From positions 1-64,000 of the forward strand of contig JAEUJY010000115.1 in assembly GCA_016794525.1 (NCBI GenBank): a DNA stretch of 64,000 nucleotides, in the 5' to 3' direction. The translations under genes and the position numbers were made by a program. Under the pieces are notes generated by a model. The model was not told where the DNA came from and searched no databases. It was given only the letters and a program-made list of their open reading frames with translations. The stretch's first letter is position 1. Every line of letters begins with the position of its first letter. Below are positions 28,401 through 40,099 of the stretch, piece after piece. This DNA comes from Myxococcales bacterium. GTDB taxonomy: Bacteria; Myxococcota_A; Polyangia; Haliangiales; Haliangiaceae.

Positions 28401-29738
28401 TCACGCGACCAGCCGCCAGGCCAGCCCGGCGATCGCGCACGGCGCCAGCAGCTTCACGCCGCGGACCTTCCAGCCCACCGTCGCGACCAGCGCCGCGCCC
28501 GCCAGCACCACCGCGCCGACGTCGACCGACGACCACACCGGCAGCTCGACCGTCCACGGCCCGAGCGCGGCCGGCGTCAGCCGCCCGAACAGCGTGTGCA
28601 GCGCGAACCACAGCGACAGGTTGGCGATCACGCCGACCACCGCGGCGGTGATCGCCGCCAGCGCCGCGTGGACGCCGCCGTGGCCGCGCAGCGCCTCGAT
28701 GTACGGCGCGCCGACGAAGATCCACAGGAAGCTCGGGGCGAACGTCACCCACGCCGCCAGCGCCGCCGCCGCGACGCCGCCGGCGATCCCGTCGACCGCC
28801 GCGGCCGCCACGAACGCGACGAACGGCAGCACCAGCACCAGCGGGCCCGGCGTGGTCTCGGCCAGGCCCAGCGCGTCGACCATCTGGCCCGGCGCGATCC
28901 AGCCGAGCGCGACGGCCCGGCCGCCGACGTACGCCAGCGCCGCGTAGGCCCCGCCGAAGGTGATCATCGCGGCGCCGCTGAACATCACCGCCTGCCGCGC
29001 GTAGAGCGAGCCCGGCGCGAGCAGGGCCAGCGCCGCCACCGGCGCCAGCCACGCGATCGCGCACGCCGCGGCGGTGGCCCCGGTGATCCGCCACGACGGC
29101 CGGGTGTGGGCCAGCGCGCCCGCCGCCGCCAGCGCGCCGACCACGGTCGTGTCGTCGTGGGCCGCGGTCAGCGCCGGCGGTGCCGGCAGCGCGTCGGGGC
29201 GGACCGCGTGCACCAGCAGCCCGATCGCCGCGGCGCCCGCGACGACGACCGGGAACGGCGCGCCGACGATCGCGATCGCGACGAACGCCGCCAGCGCGAC
29301 CACCTGCTGCACGGGGCGCCGCAGCGCGCGGCCGCCGATGCGCACCAGCGCGCCGGCGACCAGCGCCAGCACCGCGGCCTTGAGGCCGAACAGCAAGCCG
29401 GCCGCCCAGCCGAGCTCGCGCCACGTCACGTACGCGGCGGCCAGCGCGATCACCAGCGCCAGCCCCGGCAGCACGAACAGCGCGCCGGCGATCAGCCCAC
29501 CGCGCCGCCGGTGCATCAGCCAGCCGATGTACGTCGCGAGCTGCTGCGCCTCGGGGCCGGGCAGCAGCATGCAGTAGTTGAGCGCGTGCAGGAAGCGCTC
29601 CTCGTCGAGCCAGCGCCGCCGCACCACCAGCTCGTCGTGCATCAGCGCGATCTGCCCGGCCGGCCCGCCGAACGACAGGCAGCCGATCTTGGCCCACACC
29701 CGCGCGGCGGCGCCCAGCGACACCGGCGCCCGCGGCAT
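28401..29738 (-). CDS. chrA: Chromate transporter, CHR family (two-domain)
   Basis: This is a 445-residue membrane protein starting at ATG 29738, overlapping the upstream stop by one base (TGATG). The N-terminal half shows FGGPAGQIALMHDELV and LLPGPEAQQLATYIGW; the C-terminal half repeats the pattern (MITFGGAYAALAYV, ETTPGPLVLVLPF). These are the duplicated FGGP / PGP signatures of ChrA chromate/sulfate antiporters. Length is usual for the long form. No ChrR or ChrB is next to it. Confidence 0.92.
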   Translation of the reverse strand: MPRAPVSLGAAARVWAKIGCLSFGGPAGQIALMHDELVVRRRWLDEERFLHALNYCMLLPGPEAQQLATYIGWLMHRRRGGLIAGALFVLPGLALVIALAAAYVTWRELGWAAGLLFGLKAAVLALVAGALVRIGGRALRRPVQQVVALAAFVAIAIVGAPFPVVVAGAAAIGLLVHAVRPDALPAPPALTAAHDDTTVVGALAAAGALAHTRPSWRITGATAAACAIAWLAPVAALALLAPGSLYARQAVMFSGAAMITFGGAYAALAYVGGRAVALGWIAPGQMVDALGLAETTPGPLVLVLPFVAFVAAAAVDGIAGGVAAAALAAWVTFAPSFLWIFVGAPYIEALRGHGGVHAALAAITAAVVGVIANLSLWFALHTLFGRLTPAALGPWTVELPVWSSVDVGAVVLAGAALVATVGWKVRGVKLLAPCAIAGLAWRLVA

Positions 29739-30436
29739 CACTCGCCCTTGCGCATCAGCTCGGCCAGCGCGTCGTCGAGGTCAGCCTGCTTCAGCACGCC
29801 CTTGTCGATGAGCACCTTGATCAGCGCCTGGAGCTTGAGGTCGGGCTCGGGCAGCCCGGGCAGCTCGACCAGCCGCAGCTTCGACGTCGAGGTGGTCTCG
29901 ACGGTGTCGTCGGTCAGCGTGCGCGCGTGGGGCTGGGTCGCGACCACGACGCCGCCGCCGTACGGCTTGCCGCGCCGCACCACCTGCGTCGACAGCTGCT
30001 TCTCGCCCTGCTCGATCAGCTCGTCGATCGCCGACAGCGGCAGCAGCGCGACGTCGACGACCGCGCCGGTGACCCGCTCGATCGCGGTGATCGCCGCGGT
30101 GTCGGTCGGGTCGGCCATCGCCAGCCACAGCTCCTTGTCGTCGCGCTCGGGCCCGCCGCGCATCTCGAGCGGCACGACGCGGTGCTTGCGGCACAGCTCG
30201 CGCGGCACCAGCCGCAGCGCCTCGATGTCCGGCTTCACCGCGCGGGGGTCGACCGACAGGATCCGCAGCTCGCGACGAAATGCCGCAACCAGCGCCACCT
30301 CGTCGATCCCGAGCTCACGGACCACCACCACGGCGAGCGGCAGTGACCGCTCTTCGGCCAGCTCCTTCGCGCGCGTCACGTCGGCTCGGGACAGAAGCCC
30401 CGCGTCGACGGCGATCTGCGCCAGGGTCTTCGGCAA
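29738..30436 (-). CDS. Stand-alone GspE N-terminal (MshEN) domain protein
   Basis: This is a 232-residue protein. Residues 1-150 ([61 protein letters not shown]) match the N-terminal domain of type II secretion / type IV pilus ATPases, which in some proteins binds c-di-GMP. The ATPase domain is missing. The C-terminus (about 190-232) is a second small helical element ([19 protein letters not shown]). The start must be a TTG at 30436, only 5 bases from the tRNA-Arg 3' end, with no Shine-Dalgarno; a GTG at codon 20 is an alternative. chrA overlaps its stop. Confidence 0.7.
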   Translation of the reverse strand: MPKTLAQIAVDAGLLSRADVTRAKELAEERSLPLAVVVVRELGIDEVALVAAFRRELRILSVDPRAVKPDIEALRLVPRELCRKHRVVPLEMRGGPERDDKELWLAMADPTDTAAITAIERVTGAVVDVALLPLSAIDELIEQGEKQLSTQVVRRGKPYGGGVVVATQPHARTLTDDTVETTSTSKLRLVELPGLPEPDLKLQALIKVLIDKGVLKQADLDDALAELMRKGE

Positions 30437-30440
30437 TCAG

Positions 30441-30514
<74 letters not shown>

Positions 30515-30525
30515 GTAGCTCGCTA

Positions 30526-30554
30526 CACATACAAGGTTGGCGCTTCCCCTGCAA
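30526..30554 (-). promoter_or_regulatory. Possible promoter of tRNA-Arg
   Basis: Reading minus, TTGCAG (30554-30549), a 17-bp spacer and TATGTG (30531-30526) lie 11 bp before the mature tRNA 5' end. The -10 is a poor match. Confidence 0.35.
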
Positions 30555-30570
30555 GGTCCCGGAGTTGGCA

Positions 30571-30599
30571 TTGCGCGTTTGCCACGACATCGGTAGGGT
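30571..30599 (+). promoter_or_regulatory. Possible promoter of korAB
   Basis: TTGCGC (30571-30576) and TAGGGT (30594-30599) with a 17-bp spacer lie 38 bp before the korA start codon. Matches are moderate. Confidence 0.35.
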
Positions 30600-30637
30600 C
30601 CGAGCGCTTTCCCTTCCCCTTCCTCGAAGGTTGAATC

Positions 30638-32518
<1,881 letters not shown>

Positions 32519-32527
32519 GAGATCGCC

Positions 32528-33559
<1,032 letters not shown>

Positions 33560-33600
33560 CCACGGCCGCGCAGGCGCCGCGGGCGCCGGGGGGGAGCAGC

Positions 33601-34435
33601 GATGATCGACGTGATGATCTCCAACCCGAGCTGTGCGAGCAGCTGGCACCGCTCTACCTCGACCCGGGCACGACGCTGGTCGGCCGGGCGTTGATCCTCG
33701 ATCTCCTGGCCGGCGCCGGGAGCCCCGCGGCGCAAGCGGTGATGCGCGATCTGCTGGCCAGCGACCTCAGCCGCAGCGACAAGGCTGGCCATCCGGAGCT
33801 GGTGCAGCGCCTGTCGATCGTGCCCGAGGCCGCGCCCGAGACCGTCGCGTTCCTGACGACGACCGTCGCCGAGACCCCGGACGGCGACGCCCGCTGGGCC
33901 GCGGCCTACGCCCTGGGTTCGACCGCCAGCCACAGCGCCGATCCGGCGGTCGCGAAGGCGGCGCGCGCGACGCTGCGCGAGGCGCTCCCCGACGCGCGCG
34001 ACGACGCCGCGCGGGCCGCGATCCTCGGCGCGCTCGGCAACAGCGAACGACGAGAACCTCGCCGCGATCCTCGAGCACGCCGGCGGCAGCGCCCCCGAGC
34101 GGCGCGCGGTGGCGACGGCGCTGGGCCACTTCGCGCCGCCCGCGGCGACGACCCGGCTGCTCGAGCTGCTCGCCGACCGCGACGTCGAGGTCCAGACTCG
34201 CGCGATCATCGCGCTGGCGAACCGCGACGTCGATGGCCCCGCCGCGGCGCCGATCGCGCAGCCGGGCGCGACCGACGTCACCGACCCGTCGATCGACGGA
34301 CGGATCGTCGGCGTGCTCCGGCCTCACGTCGCCGACGCCGCGGTGCGCACCGCGCTGATGGTCATCCCGGCGCGGAGCCTGGGCGCGCCGGCCCTGGCCC
34401 ACGGCATCGACGTGCTGCTCGGCGCTTCGTCCTGA
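33601..34435 (+). pseudogene. Degraded HEAT-repeat protein gene (frameshift, 5' end damaged)
   Basis: From about 33613 one frame reads PELCEQLAPLYLDPGTTL, LILDLLAGAGSPAAQAVM and ALPDARDDAARAAILGALG. One extra base near 34044 shifts the text to the next frame, which continues NDENLAAILEHAGG, ATALGHFAPPAATTRLLEL and DVEVQTRAIIALANRDVDG to the stop at 34435. The helix pairs are HEAT-like. At the 5' end ATG 33602 is out of frame with the body, so a second lesion is likely. It lies 40 bp after korB. A sequencing error is the alternative. Confidence 0.65.
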
Positions 34436-34436
34436 C

Positions 34437-34475
34437 GGTATCGCGGCACGGTGTCGCGGCACGGTGTCGCGGGCT
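34437..34475. repeat. Three tandem 13-bp repeats
   Basis: GGTRTCGCGGCAC is repeated three times in a row (the last copy ends GGGCT), between the HEAT pseudogene and the GT-C-like gene. Confidence 0.7.
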
Positions 34476-34510
34476 CGTGCGGGACGGCTCGGCGTGCGAG
34501 TATCTCCGCG

Positions 34511-36142
34511 ATGGGGGCGACGGATCGACGAGCGATCAACTGGGCCACGGGCCTGCTCGCGCTGGCGATGGCGGTGATGACGTTCACCGGGCCGCGCGGG
34601 CTGCTCGGCGGTGACGAGGGCGTCAAGCTGATCCAGACGTTCGGCGTCCTCGAGTACGGGCTCGATGATCCCCGGCTCCCCTACCCGGCCGGTGAGTTCG
34701 ATCCGACCGAGCGCAACCAGCCCGTCGTCGCGCCCCACGTCGTGATCCACGACGGCCACCGCTACGGCATCTACCCGATCACGTTCACCGCCGCGTCGGC
34801 CGTGGCGTGGCGCGTGGGTGGGTTCTGGGGATTGCACGTGCTGCCGTGGCTGGGCGGCGTGCTGGCGGTGCTGATGACGATGCGGCTCGCGCTGCTGGTC
34901 ACCGGCGACCGGCGCTGGGCGATCGCCGCGGGGGTCGCGGTGGTCGTCGCCTCGCCGGTGGCGATCTACGCGGCGCTGTTCAACGAGCACGCCCCCGCCG
35001 TCGGCCTGTTCCTCGCCGGCGTCGTCGGATGCGCGACCGCCACCAGCCGCAACGGCCAGCTCGCCGCCGGCGCGACGCTGGGGCTGGCCGCGACGTTTCG
35101 CCCCGAGTTGATCGCCGCGATCCCGGCCGTGGCGTGGTTCGTGGTCGCGTACCACGGCGCGAGCCGCGCGACGCTGCACCGCGTGTCGTGGATCGGCCTC
35201 GGCGCCGGCGCGGTGCTGGCAGCGTTCTGCCTGTACAACGTCGCCACGACCGGCGCGGCGCTACCGGGCGTGACCGCGAACCGGGCGATCAACCAGCCGC
35301 GCAACCGGATGGTGATGATGCGGCTGCTGTTCGAGCCGCGGTTCCACGGCGCGCCGCCGCCGCTCGTGGCGCTGGCGCTGACGCTGGCGGTCGGCGCGCT
35401 GGCGTGGTGGCGGCGGATCCCGCGCCCGTGGCTGTGGCGCGCGGCGGTCGTCACCGGGGCGCTGTGGTGCTGGTGTGCCGCCGCGGCGCTGGCCCGGGTC
35501 GCCCCTGGGATCGGGCCGTTCCGCACCGCGACCGGGCTGTTCTCGACGGCGCCGTTCCTGATCATCGCCGCGCTGGTCGGGCTCGTGCCCGACGCGACGA
35601 CCCGCCGGCGCGCGGTGGCGACCGCCGGCGCGGGCTGGCTGCTGACGCTGGCGGTGTGCGCCACCAGCCCCGACGGTCAGGCCGGCGGGCTGCAGTTCGG
35701 CGGGCGCCACGTGCTGGCCGCCGTGCCGTTGCTGACCGTCGCGGCCATCGCGGTGGTGCGCGCGATGCCGCGCTGGACGGCGGCGCTCGCGGCGGTGCCG
35801 GCGGCGCTCGCGGTCTGGGCGACGGTGCAGAACGTCCGCGCGTGGCACGTCATCGCCGGCCACAACCAAGCGCTCACCGAGGCCGCGGCGCGCAGCCCGT
35901 CGAAGGACCTGTGCTCGAACTTCTTCTGGGGGCCCGAGGTCCTGGCGCCGCTGTGGATGGAGCGGCGCATCTCGCTGGCCGACGACATGGCCGGCCCGCT
36001 CGACCGGATGCGCGCGGCCGGCGTCACCGAGATCACCCAGGTGCTGGGTGGACTCGAGGGGTTCGCCCGCACCGGTCGGCTGGCGCCGATCGAGACGCTC
36101 GACGCCAAGCGCAACGTGATCCGCTACCGGATCGTGCGCTGA
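34511..36142 (+). CDS. Polytopic membrane protein, GT-C glycosyltransferase-like
   Basis: This is a 543-residue protein starting at ATG 34511. A first transmembrane helix is followed by GPRGLLGGDEGVKLIQT; an acidic DE pair just after helix 1 is the usual catalytic site of GT-C enzymes. About ten more helices follow (for example LHVLPWLGGVLAVLMTM, VPLLTVAAIAVVRAM), then a soluble C-terminal tail (about 440-543). It probably transfers a sugar from a lipid-linked donor on the periplasmic side. The protein at 46994-48481 has a related plan. Confidence 0.6.
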   Translation: MGATDRRAINWATGLLALAMAVMTFTGPRGLLGGDEGVKLIQTFGVLEYGLDDPRLPYPAGEFDPTERNQPVVAPHVVIHDGHRYGIYPITFTAASAVAWRVGGFWGLHVLPWLGGVLAVLMTMRLALLVTGDRRWAIAAGVAVVVASPVAIYAALFNEHAPAVGLFLAGVVGCATATSRNGQLAAGATLGLAATFRPELIAAIPAVAWFVVAYHGASRATLHRVSWIGLGAGAVLAAFCLYNVATTGAALPGVTANRAINQPRNRMVMMRLLFEPRFHGAPPPLVALALTLAVGALAWWRRIPRPWLWRAAVVTGALWCWCAAAALARVAPGIGPFRTATGLFSTAPFLIIAALVGLVPDATTRRRAVATAGAGWLLTLAVCATSPDGQAGGLQFGGRHVLAAVPLLTVAAIAVVRAMPRWTAALAAVPAALAVWATVQNVRAWHVIAGHNQALTEAAARSPSKDLCSNFFWGPEVLAPLWMERRISLADDMAGPLDRMRAAGVTEITQVLGGLEGFARTGRLAPIETLDAKRNVIRYRIVR

Positions 36143-36149
36143 CCCGCCG

Positions 36150-36734
36150 CTAGAGCAGCGGCCAGTCGTTCGGGCGGGTGATGACGCGGTTGTCGCTGTA
36201 GCTGTAGCGGTGCGGCCGCTTGTAGGTGTGGTGCACCTCGTTGCTGGTGTCGACGATGTCGACCAGGTCGGCCTTCGGGTACGTCTTGGGCCGCGCGACC
36301 ATCACCGGGCAGCCGGCGCCGCGCACGACGGCCTCGGACACCGAGCCGAACAGCACGCGGTCGAGGCCGCGCCAGCCGTGGGAGCCGATGACGATGAGGT
36401 CGGCGCCGATCTGCTGAGCGAGATCGAGGATCTCCTTGGCCGGCTTGCCGATGCGCACGTGGACGAAGAAGTGGATCTCGACGCCCGGCGCGCTCGCCTC
36501 GAAGACCGCCTGCAGCTTGCTGGTCAGGTGCTCGTGCACCTTCTCGGTGTAGGCGTAGTCGACCTTGTTGGTCGGCAGGCCGGGGACGCGGTGGTCGTCG
36601 TCGATCGCGACGACGACGTGCAGCACGTGCTGTGGTGCGCGTGAAGCCAAGGTGATCGCCGCGGTCAGCGCAACCTCGGCGGTGTTAGAGAAGTCGTAGG
36701 CGACGACGACTTGCTGACCTTCGGAGACATGCAT
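36150..36734 (-). CDS. Universal stress protein (UspA family)
   Basis: This is a 194-residue protein with GGGAGCTAGCC before ATG 36734. QQVVVAYDFSNTAEVAL opens the alpha/beta fold. The ATP-binding-type loop is VIGSHGWRGLDRVLFGSVSE, followed by VVRGAGCPVMVARPKTY; the G-2x-G-9x-G(S/T) pattern is largely present. A 35-residue C-terminal extension rich in Tyr/His is unusual. Single gene. Confidence 0.9.
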   Translation of the reverse strand: MHVSEGQQVVVAYDFSNTAEVALTAAITLASRAPQHVLHVVVAIDDDHRVPGLPTNKVDYAYTEKVHEHLTSKLQAVFEASAPGVEIHFFVHVRIGKPAKEILDLAQQIGADLIVIGSHGWRGLDRVLFGSVSEAVVRGAGCPVMVARPKTYPKADLVDIVDTSNEVHHTYKRPHRYSYSDNRVITRPNDWPLL

Positions 36735-36914
36735 GGCTAGCTCCCGTTGCTGTTGCCGTCACTGTCTGCACTCGTCGTGCCGCAGCAAGAGGCATGGATC
36801 CAGGGTGGCCTCGAGCCCCACACCGCAAAGCCTGCGCGGCGACGCACGAGGGCCGCAAAGCCTGCGGTGAACTTGCCTCCACCAGGCCGGGCCGGCGTCC
36901 TATGCTCGGCCCCC

Positions 36915-37754
36915 ATGGAGCGACTGCTGCTGGGAGCATTGGTTGGCGCGGCGACGCTGGCGGGGTGCAAGGGTGACAAGGCGACGTCGACGGGCTGCAA
37001 GATCGACAACGACTGCAAGGGGGACCGGGTGTGCGTCGCGGGGACCTGCAGCGACCCGCGGGCGCCGGCGGCGCGCGCACCGGGCCCGAGCGCCGCTCCC
37101 GCGCCAACGGGCGGTGAGGGCGCCGCCGCGCCACCGACCGCGGGCATGGCCGGGGCGGACAACGACGAGGCCGCCGCGGAGCCGCCGGACGGGGGCGGCA
37201 CGCCAGCTGACGACGACGCCTGCGCCGCGGTGGTCGCGCACCTCGCCGAGGTGGTGCAGCACGACCCGCAGGTCGCCGCCAGCTTCGACCCAGACAAGCA
37301 CCGGGCCGACTGCGCCAGCAAGCGCGCCACCACGAGCCACCTGAGCTGCCTGATGAAGGCCGAGACCATCCCGGCGACCGCCGACTGCGACCGCGCCGAG
37401 TTCGCCGGCGTCGAGGTGCCGACCGACGTCGGCCAGGAGTTCGGCCCCGGCGAGAGCCGTCCGGGCGGCAGCCAGGACGGCGACTACCTGGCCTTCCGGA
37501 ACAGCGACGGGCGCACCTGCGGGTTCTTGTACCGGGAGCACCACTGGGCTGGCGCGATGTTCGTGATGTGCGGCGGCGCGATCATCTCGGGCCCGCTGAC
37601 CAGCTCCGCCGACATCCGCAAGGTCAGCGCGCTGCTCGCCGATCAGCAGCGGAAAGAGCACGAGCTGGTGAAGTCCATCATGGACAACTACCCCTACGGC
37701 CGCGCCACCAGGGTCTACGACCAGAACGGCGTCTACCAGGGCACGCGCTACTGA
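36915..37754 (+). CDS. Lipoprotein with Cys-rich N-terminus, unknown function
   Basis: This is a 279-residue protein starting at ATG 36915. The lipobox is TLAGC. GCKIDNDCKGDRVCVAGTC is the short Cys-rich motif common in myxobacterial lipoproteins. A Pro/Ala/Gly linker (about 50-95) leads to a C-terminal domain with ACAAVVAHLAEVV, HLSCLMKAETIP and RTCGFLYREHHW. No family recognised. Confidence 0.7.
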   Translation: MERLLLGALVGAATLAGCKGDKATSTGCKIDNDCKGDRVCVAGTCSDPRAPAARAPGPSAAPAPTGGEGAAAPPTAGMAGADNDEAAAEPPDGGGTPADDDACAAVVAHLAEVVQHDPQVAASFDPDKHRADCASKRATTSHLSCLMKAETIPATADCDRAEFAGVEVPTDVGQEFGPGESRPGGSQDGDYLAFRNSDGRTCGFLYREHHWAGAMFVMCGGAIISGPLTSSADIRKVSALLADQQRKEHELVKSIMDNYPYGRATRVYDQNGVYQGTRY

Positions 37755-37766
37755 GGCCCGCCTCGC

Positions 37767-37915
37767 GCGACGATCGGATGGGGATCGTCAGGCCCCGCGG
37801 GCCACGCGACGATCGGATGGGGATCGGCAGGCCCCGCAGCACGCGACGATCGGATGGGGATCGTCAGGCCCGTCAGGCCCCGCAGGCCGCGGCGATCGGA
37901 TGGGGATCGTCAGGC
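37767..37915. repeat. Array of four hairpin-forming repeats
   Basis: Four units contain GACGATC-GGATGGG-GATCGTC (7-bp stem, 7-nt loop GGATGGG), beginning at 37769, 37808, 37845 and 37891. Two copies keep a perfect stem; the second and fourth have one mismatch each. GC-rich linkers (CAGGCCCCGC-type) join them. They fill the space between two genes. Confidence 0.85.
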
Positions 37916-38069
37916 CAGGCGCCCTGGCGATTTCCGGCAACCGGCGGGAGGAACGGTCGATAGCCCCGGCAGTCGCGACCATGGAGGTCGCGCGCGCTGG
38001 AGGCTTCGATGCGTCGCACGGCATGTATCACCGCACAAGGATTTGGGTTCTGGCAGGTGGAGGTGGGTC

Positions 38070-38771
38070 ATGGGGTATGACCAGGAGCCGCGCGGGGGCG
38101 CCGGCGGCGCGGATCCGGCGGCGGCCAGCGGCGGCAGGGCGGCCGGCAAGCGCGCGCTGACCGACCGGCTGGCCCAGCGCGCCACGCAGAAGAACCCGGT
38201 GCAGCAGGTCAAGCTGGGGTTCAAGCGCGACGCGTTCTCGGGCGCGGCGGTCGACAGCCAGGAGTTCGCCCACGACGTCGCCGACAAGCAGGCGGCCCAC
38301 GGGTTGAAGGTCGACGGGGTGGCTGGCCGCAAGACCGTCAAGGCGGTGACCGGCCTCGACCCGTTCGACTATCTCGACACCGGGCCCAAGAAGGGCGACG
38401 GCAAGGGGGGCAAGGGGAAGGCTGGCCGGGGCAAGGCGGCGGACGCGCAGAGCACCCAGCTCTTGACCGGGTGCTCGCACAAGGACGAGCTCGATCGCGG
38501 CTCCCGCCTGGTCGCGACGTTCGGCTTCGAGGATGGCATCAGCCCGCTCACGACGTTCCAGGTGACCGACGAGGCGGGCCACCCGATCCCCGGATGCGAG
38601 GTGTCGCTGCTCGCGATCCACGGCGCGACCACCGAGCTGCGCTGCACGCGCCCGCTGACCGTGTTGCCCCCCGACGTCTCCATCCTCGCCACCATCCCCG
38701 CCCCGCCCGAGCTCGAGCACCACGGCGACGGCTCGATCGGCGATGACCACGACGACCGCCTGGAGGCGTGA
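38070..38771 (+). CDS. Peptidoglycan-binding-domain-like protein
   Basis: This is a 233-residue protein with a strong GGAGGTGGGTC ribosome site before ATG 38070. Residues about 65-95 (SQEFAHDVADKQAAHGL, KVDGVAGRKTVKAVTGLDP) resemble a PG_binding_1 fold. A Lys/Gly-rich linker (115-132) leads to a beta domain with GCEVSLLAIHGATTELRC. No signal peptide is seen, so export, if any, is by another route. Confidence 0.6.
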   Translation: MGYDQEPRGGAGGADPAAASGGRAAGKRALTDRLAQRATQKNPVQQVKLGFKRDAFSGAAVDSQEFAHDVADKQAAHGLKVDGVAGRKTVKAVTGLDPFDYLDTGPKKGDGKGGKGKAGRGKAADAQSTQLLTGCSHKDELDRGSRLVATFGFEDGISPLTTFQVTDEAGHPIPGCEVSLLAIHGATTELRCTRPLTVLPPDVSILATIPAPPELEHHGDGSIGDDHDDRLEA

Positions 38772-38791
38772 CCGCGGTACGATGATCGTGG

Positions 38792-40090
38792 ATGCAGAGC
38801 AGCGACCTGGTCGAGGCCCTCTACGCGATCGGCATCGGCATGGTGGTCGGGCTCGAGCGCGAGCACAGCGAGGTCGCCGATGGCCTCGAGGCCGGCGACA
38901 TCCCGGCCGAGAAGGCGACCCGACCGGCGGGCCCGATCGCCGCCGGCGTGCGCACGCTGGCGCTCCTGTCGCTGGTGGGCTGGCTGCTGGCGTTCCTCGG
39001 CGACGGCATGCCATGGGTGCTGCCGATCGGGCTGGTGTGCGTCGCCGCGATCCTCGGCGCGCAGATCATTGCCAACCGCGACCACAGCGGCATCACGACC
39101 GAGGTCGCGGCGATCGTCGTCGTGCTGCTGGGCGCGGTGGTCCACCACGATCGCGGCCTGGCGGTGGCGCTGTGCCTGGGCACGGCGATGCTGCTGGTGG
39201 CCAAGCCGTGGATGCACGCGTTCATCGGCAAGGTGCGGCGAGTCGAGATCACCGCGTCGCTGCAGCTGCTGTTGCTGGTGGCGATCGTGCTGCCGCTGGT
39301 CCCGAAGGATCCCCAGGATCCGTGGGGCGCGCTGCCGCCGCGCAAGGTCGGCACGTTCATCGTGCTGATCGCCGGCGTGCAGTACGTCGGCTACGTGCTG
39401 ACGCGGTGGCTGGGTGCGGCCCGCGGCAGCGGCCTGGCCGGCCTGGTGGGCGGCCTGACCTCGTCGACGGCGGTGACGGTGTCGATGGCGCGGGCCGCCA
39501 AGGCGAGCCCCGAGCTGGTCGGCCCCGGTCAGCTGGCGACGTTCCTCGCCAACACGGTCATGCCGATCCGGGTCGCGGTGATCGCCTGGGCGATCTCGCC
39601 GGCGGTCGGCGCGCAGGTCGCGATCGCGCTCGCCGCGATGGCGCTGGTGCTGCTGGTCGCCGCGTTCGTGACCTGGCGGCAGGTCCGCCGGCACGCGCCG
39701 ACGACGCCGACCACGATCGCGCTCAAGAACCCGTTCGAGCTGTGGGGCGCGCTGGGCTGGGGCGCGATCCTGTGCGCGGTGCTGCTGGCCGCGCACTTCG
39801 CGATGGAGTGGTTCGGCGAGAACGGCCTGTACCTGGCGGCGGCGGTGTCGGGTGTGACCGACGTCGACGCGATCACGCTGGCCGCCGCCGACAGCGGCAA
39901 GACCGGGGCGATCGCGCCGGCGTGGGCGGCGCTGGCGATCACGATCGCCGCGGTGTCGAACACGATCGCCAAGGGCGCGATGGCGTACTTCGGCGGCGGC
40001 AAGGCGTTCGGCCGCCGGGTCGTCGTGGTGTTCGCGCTCGCCGCGGTCGCGACCATCGCCACCGCGCTGGTCAACGTCGCGCTGGCGTGA
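38792..40090 (+). CDS. MgtC/SapB family membrane protein (DUF4010-like)
   Basis: This is a 432-residue protein starting at ATG 38792. The N-terminal domain has ALYAIGIGMVVGLEREH and PAGPIAAGVRTLALLSLVG, the MgtC/SapB signature. The C-terminal domain (GLVGGLTSSTAVTVSMA, SGVTDVDAITLA) matches the DUF4010 extension found in long MgtC-like proteins. About 12 transmembrane helices. Transported substrate unknown. Confidence 0.88.
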   Translation: MQSSDLVEALYAIGIGMVVGLEREHSEVADGLEAGDIPAEKATRPAGPIAAGVRTLALLSLVGWLLAFLGDGMPWVLPIGLVCVAAILGAQIIANRDHSGITTEVAAIVVVLLGAVVHHDRGLAVALCLGTAMLLVAKPWMHAFIGKVRRVEITASLQLLLLVAIVLPLVPKDPQDPWGALPPRKVGTFIVLIAGVQYVGYVLTRWLGAARGSGLAGLVGGLTSSTAVTVSMARAAKASPELVGPGQLATFLANTVMPIRVAVIAWAISPAVGAQVAIALAAMALVLLVAAFVTWRQVRRHAPTTPTTIALKNPFELWGALGWGAILCAVLLAAHFAMEWFGENGLYLAAAVSGVTDVDAITLAAADSGKTGAIAPAWAALAITIAAVSNTIAKGAMAYFGGGKAFGRRVVVVFALAAVATIATALVNVALA

Positions 40091-40099
40091 GCGTCGCCG

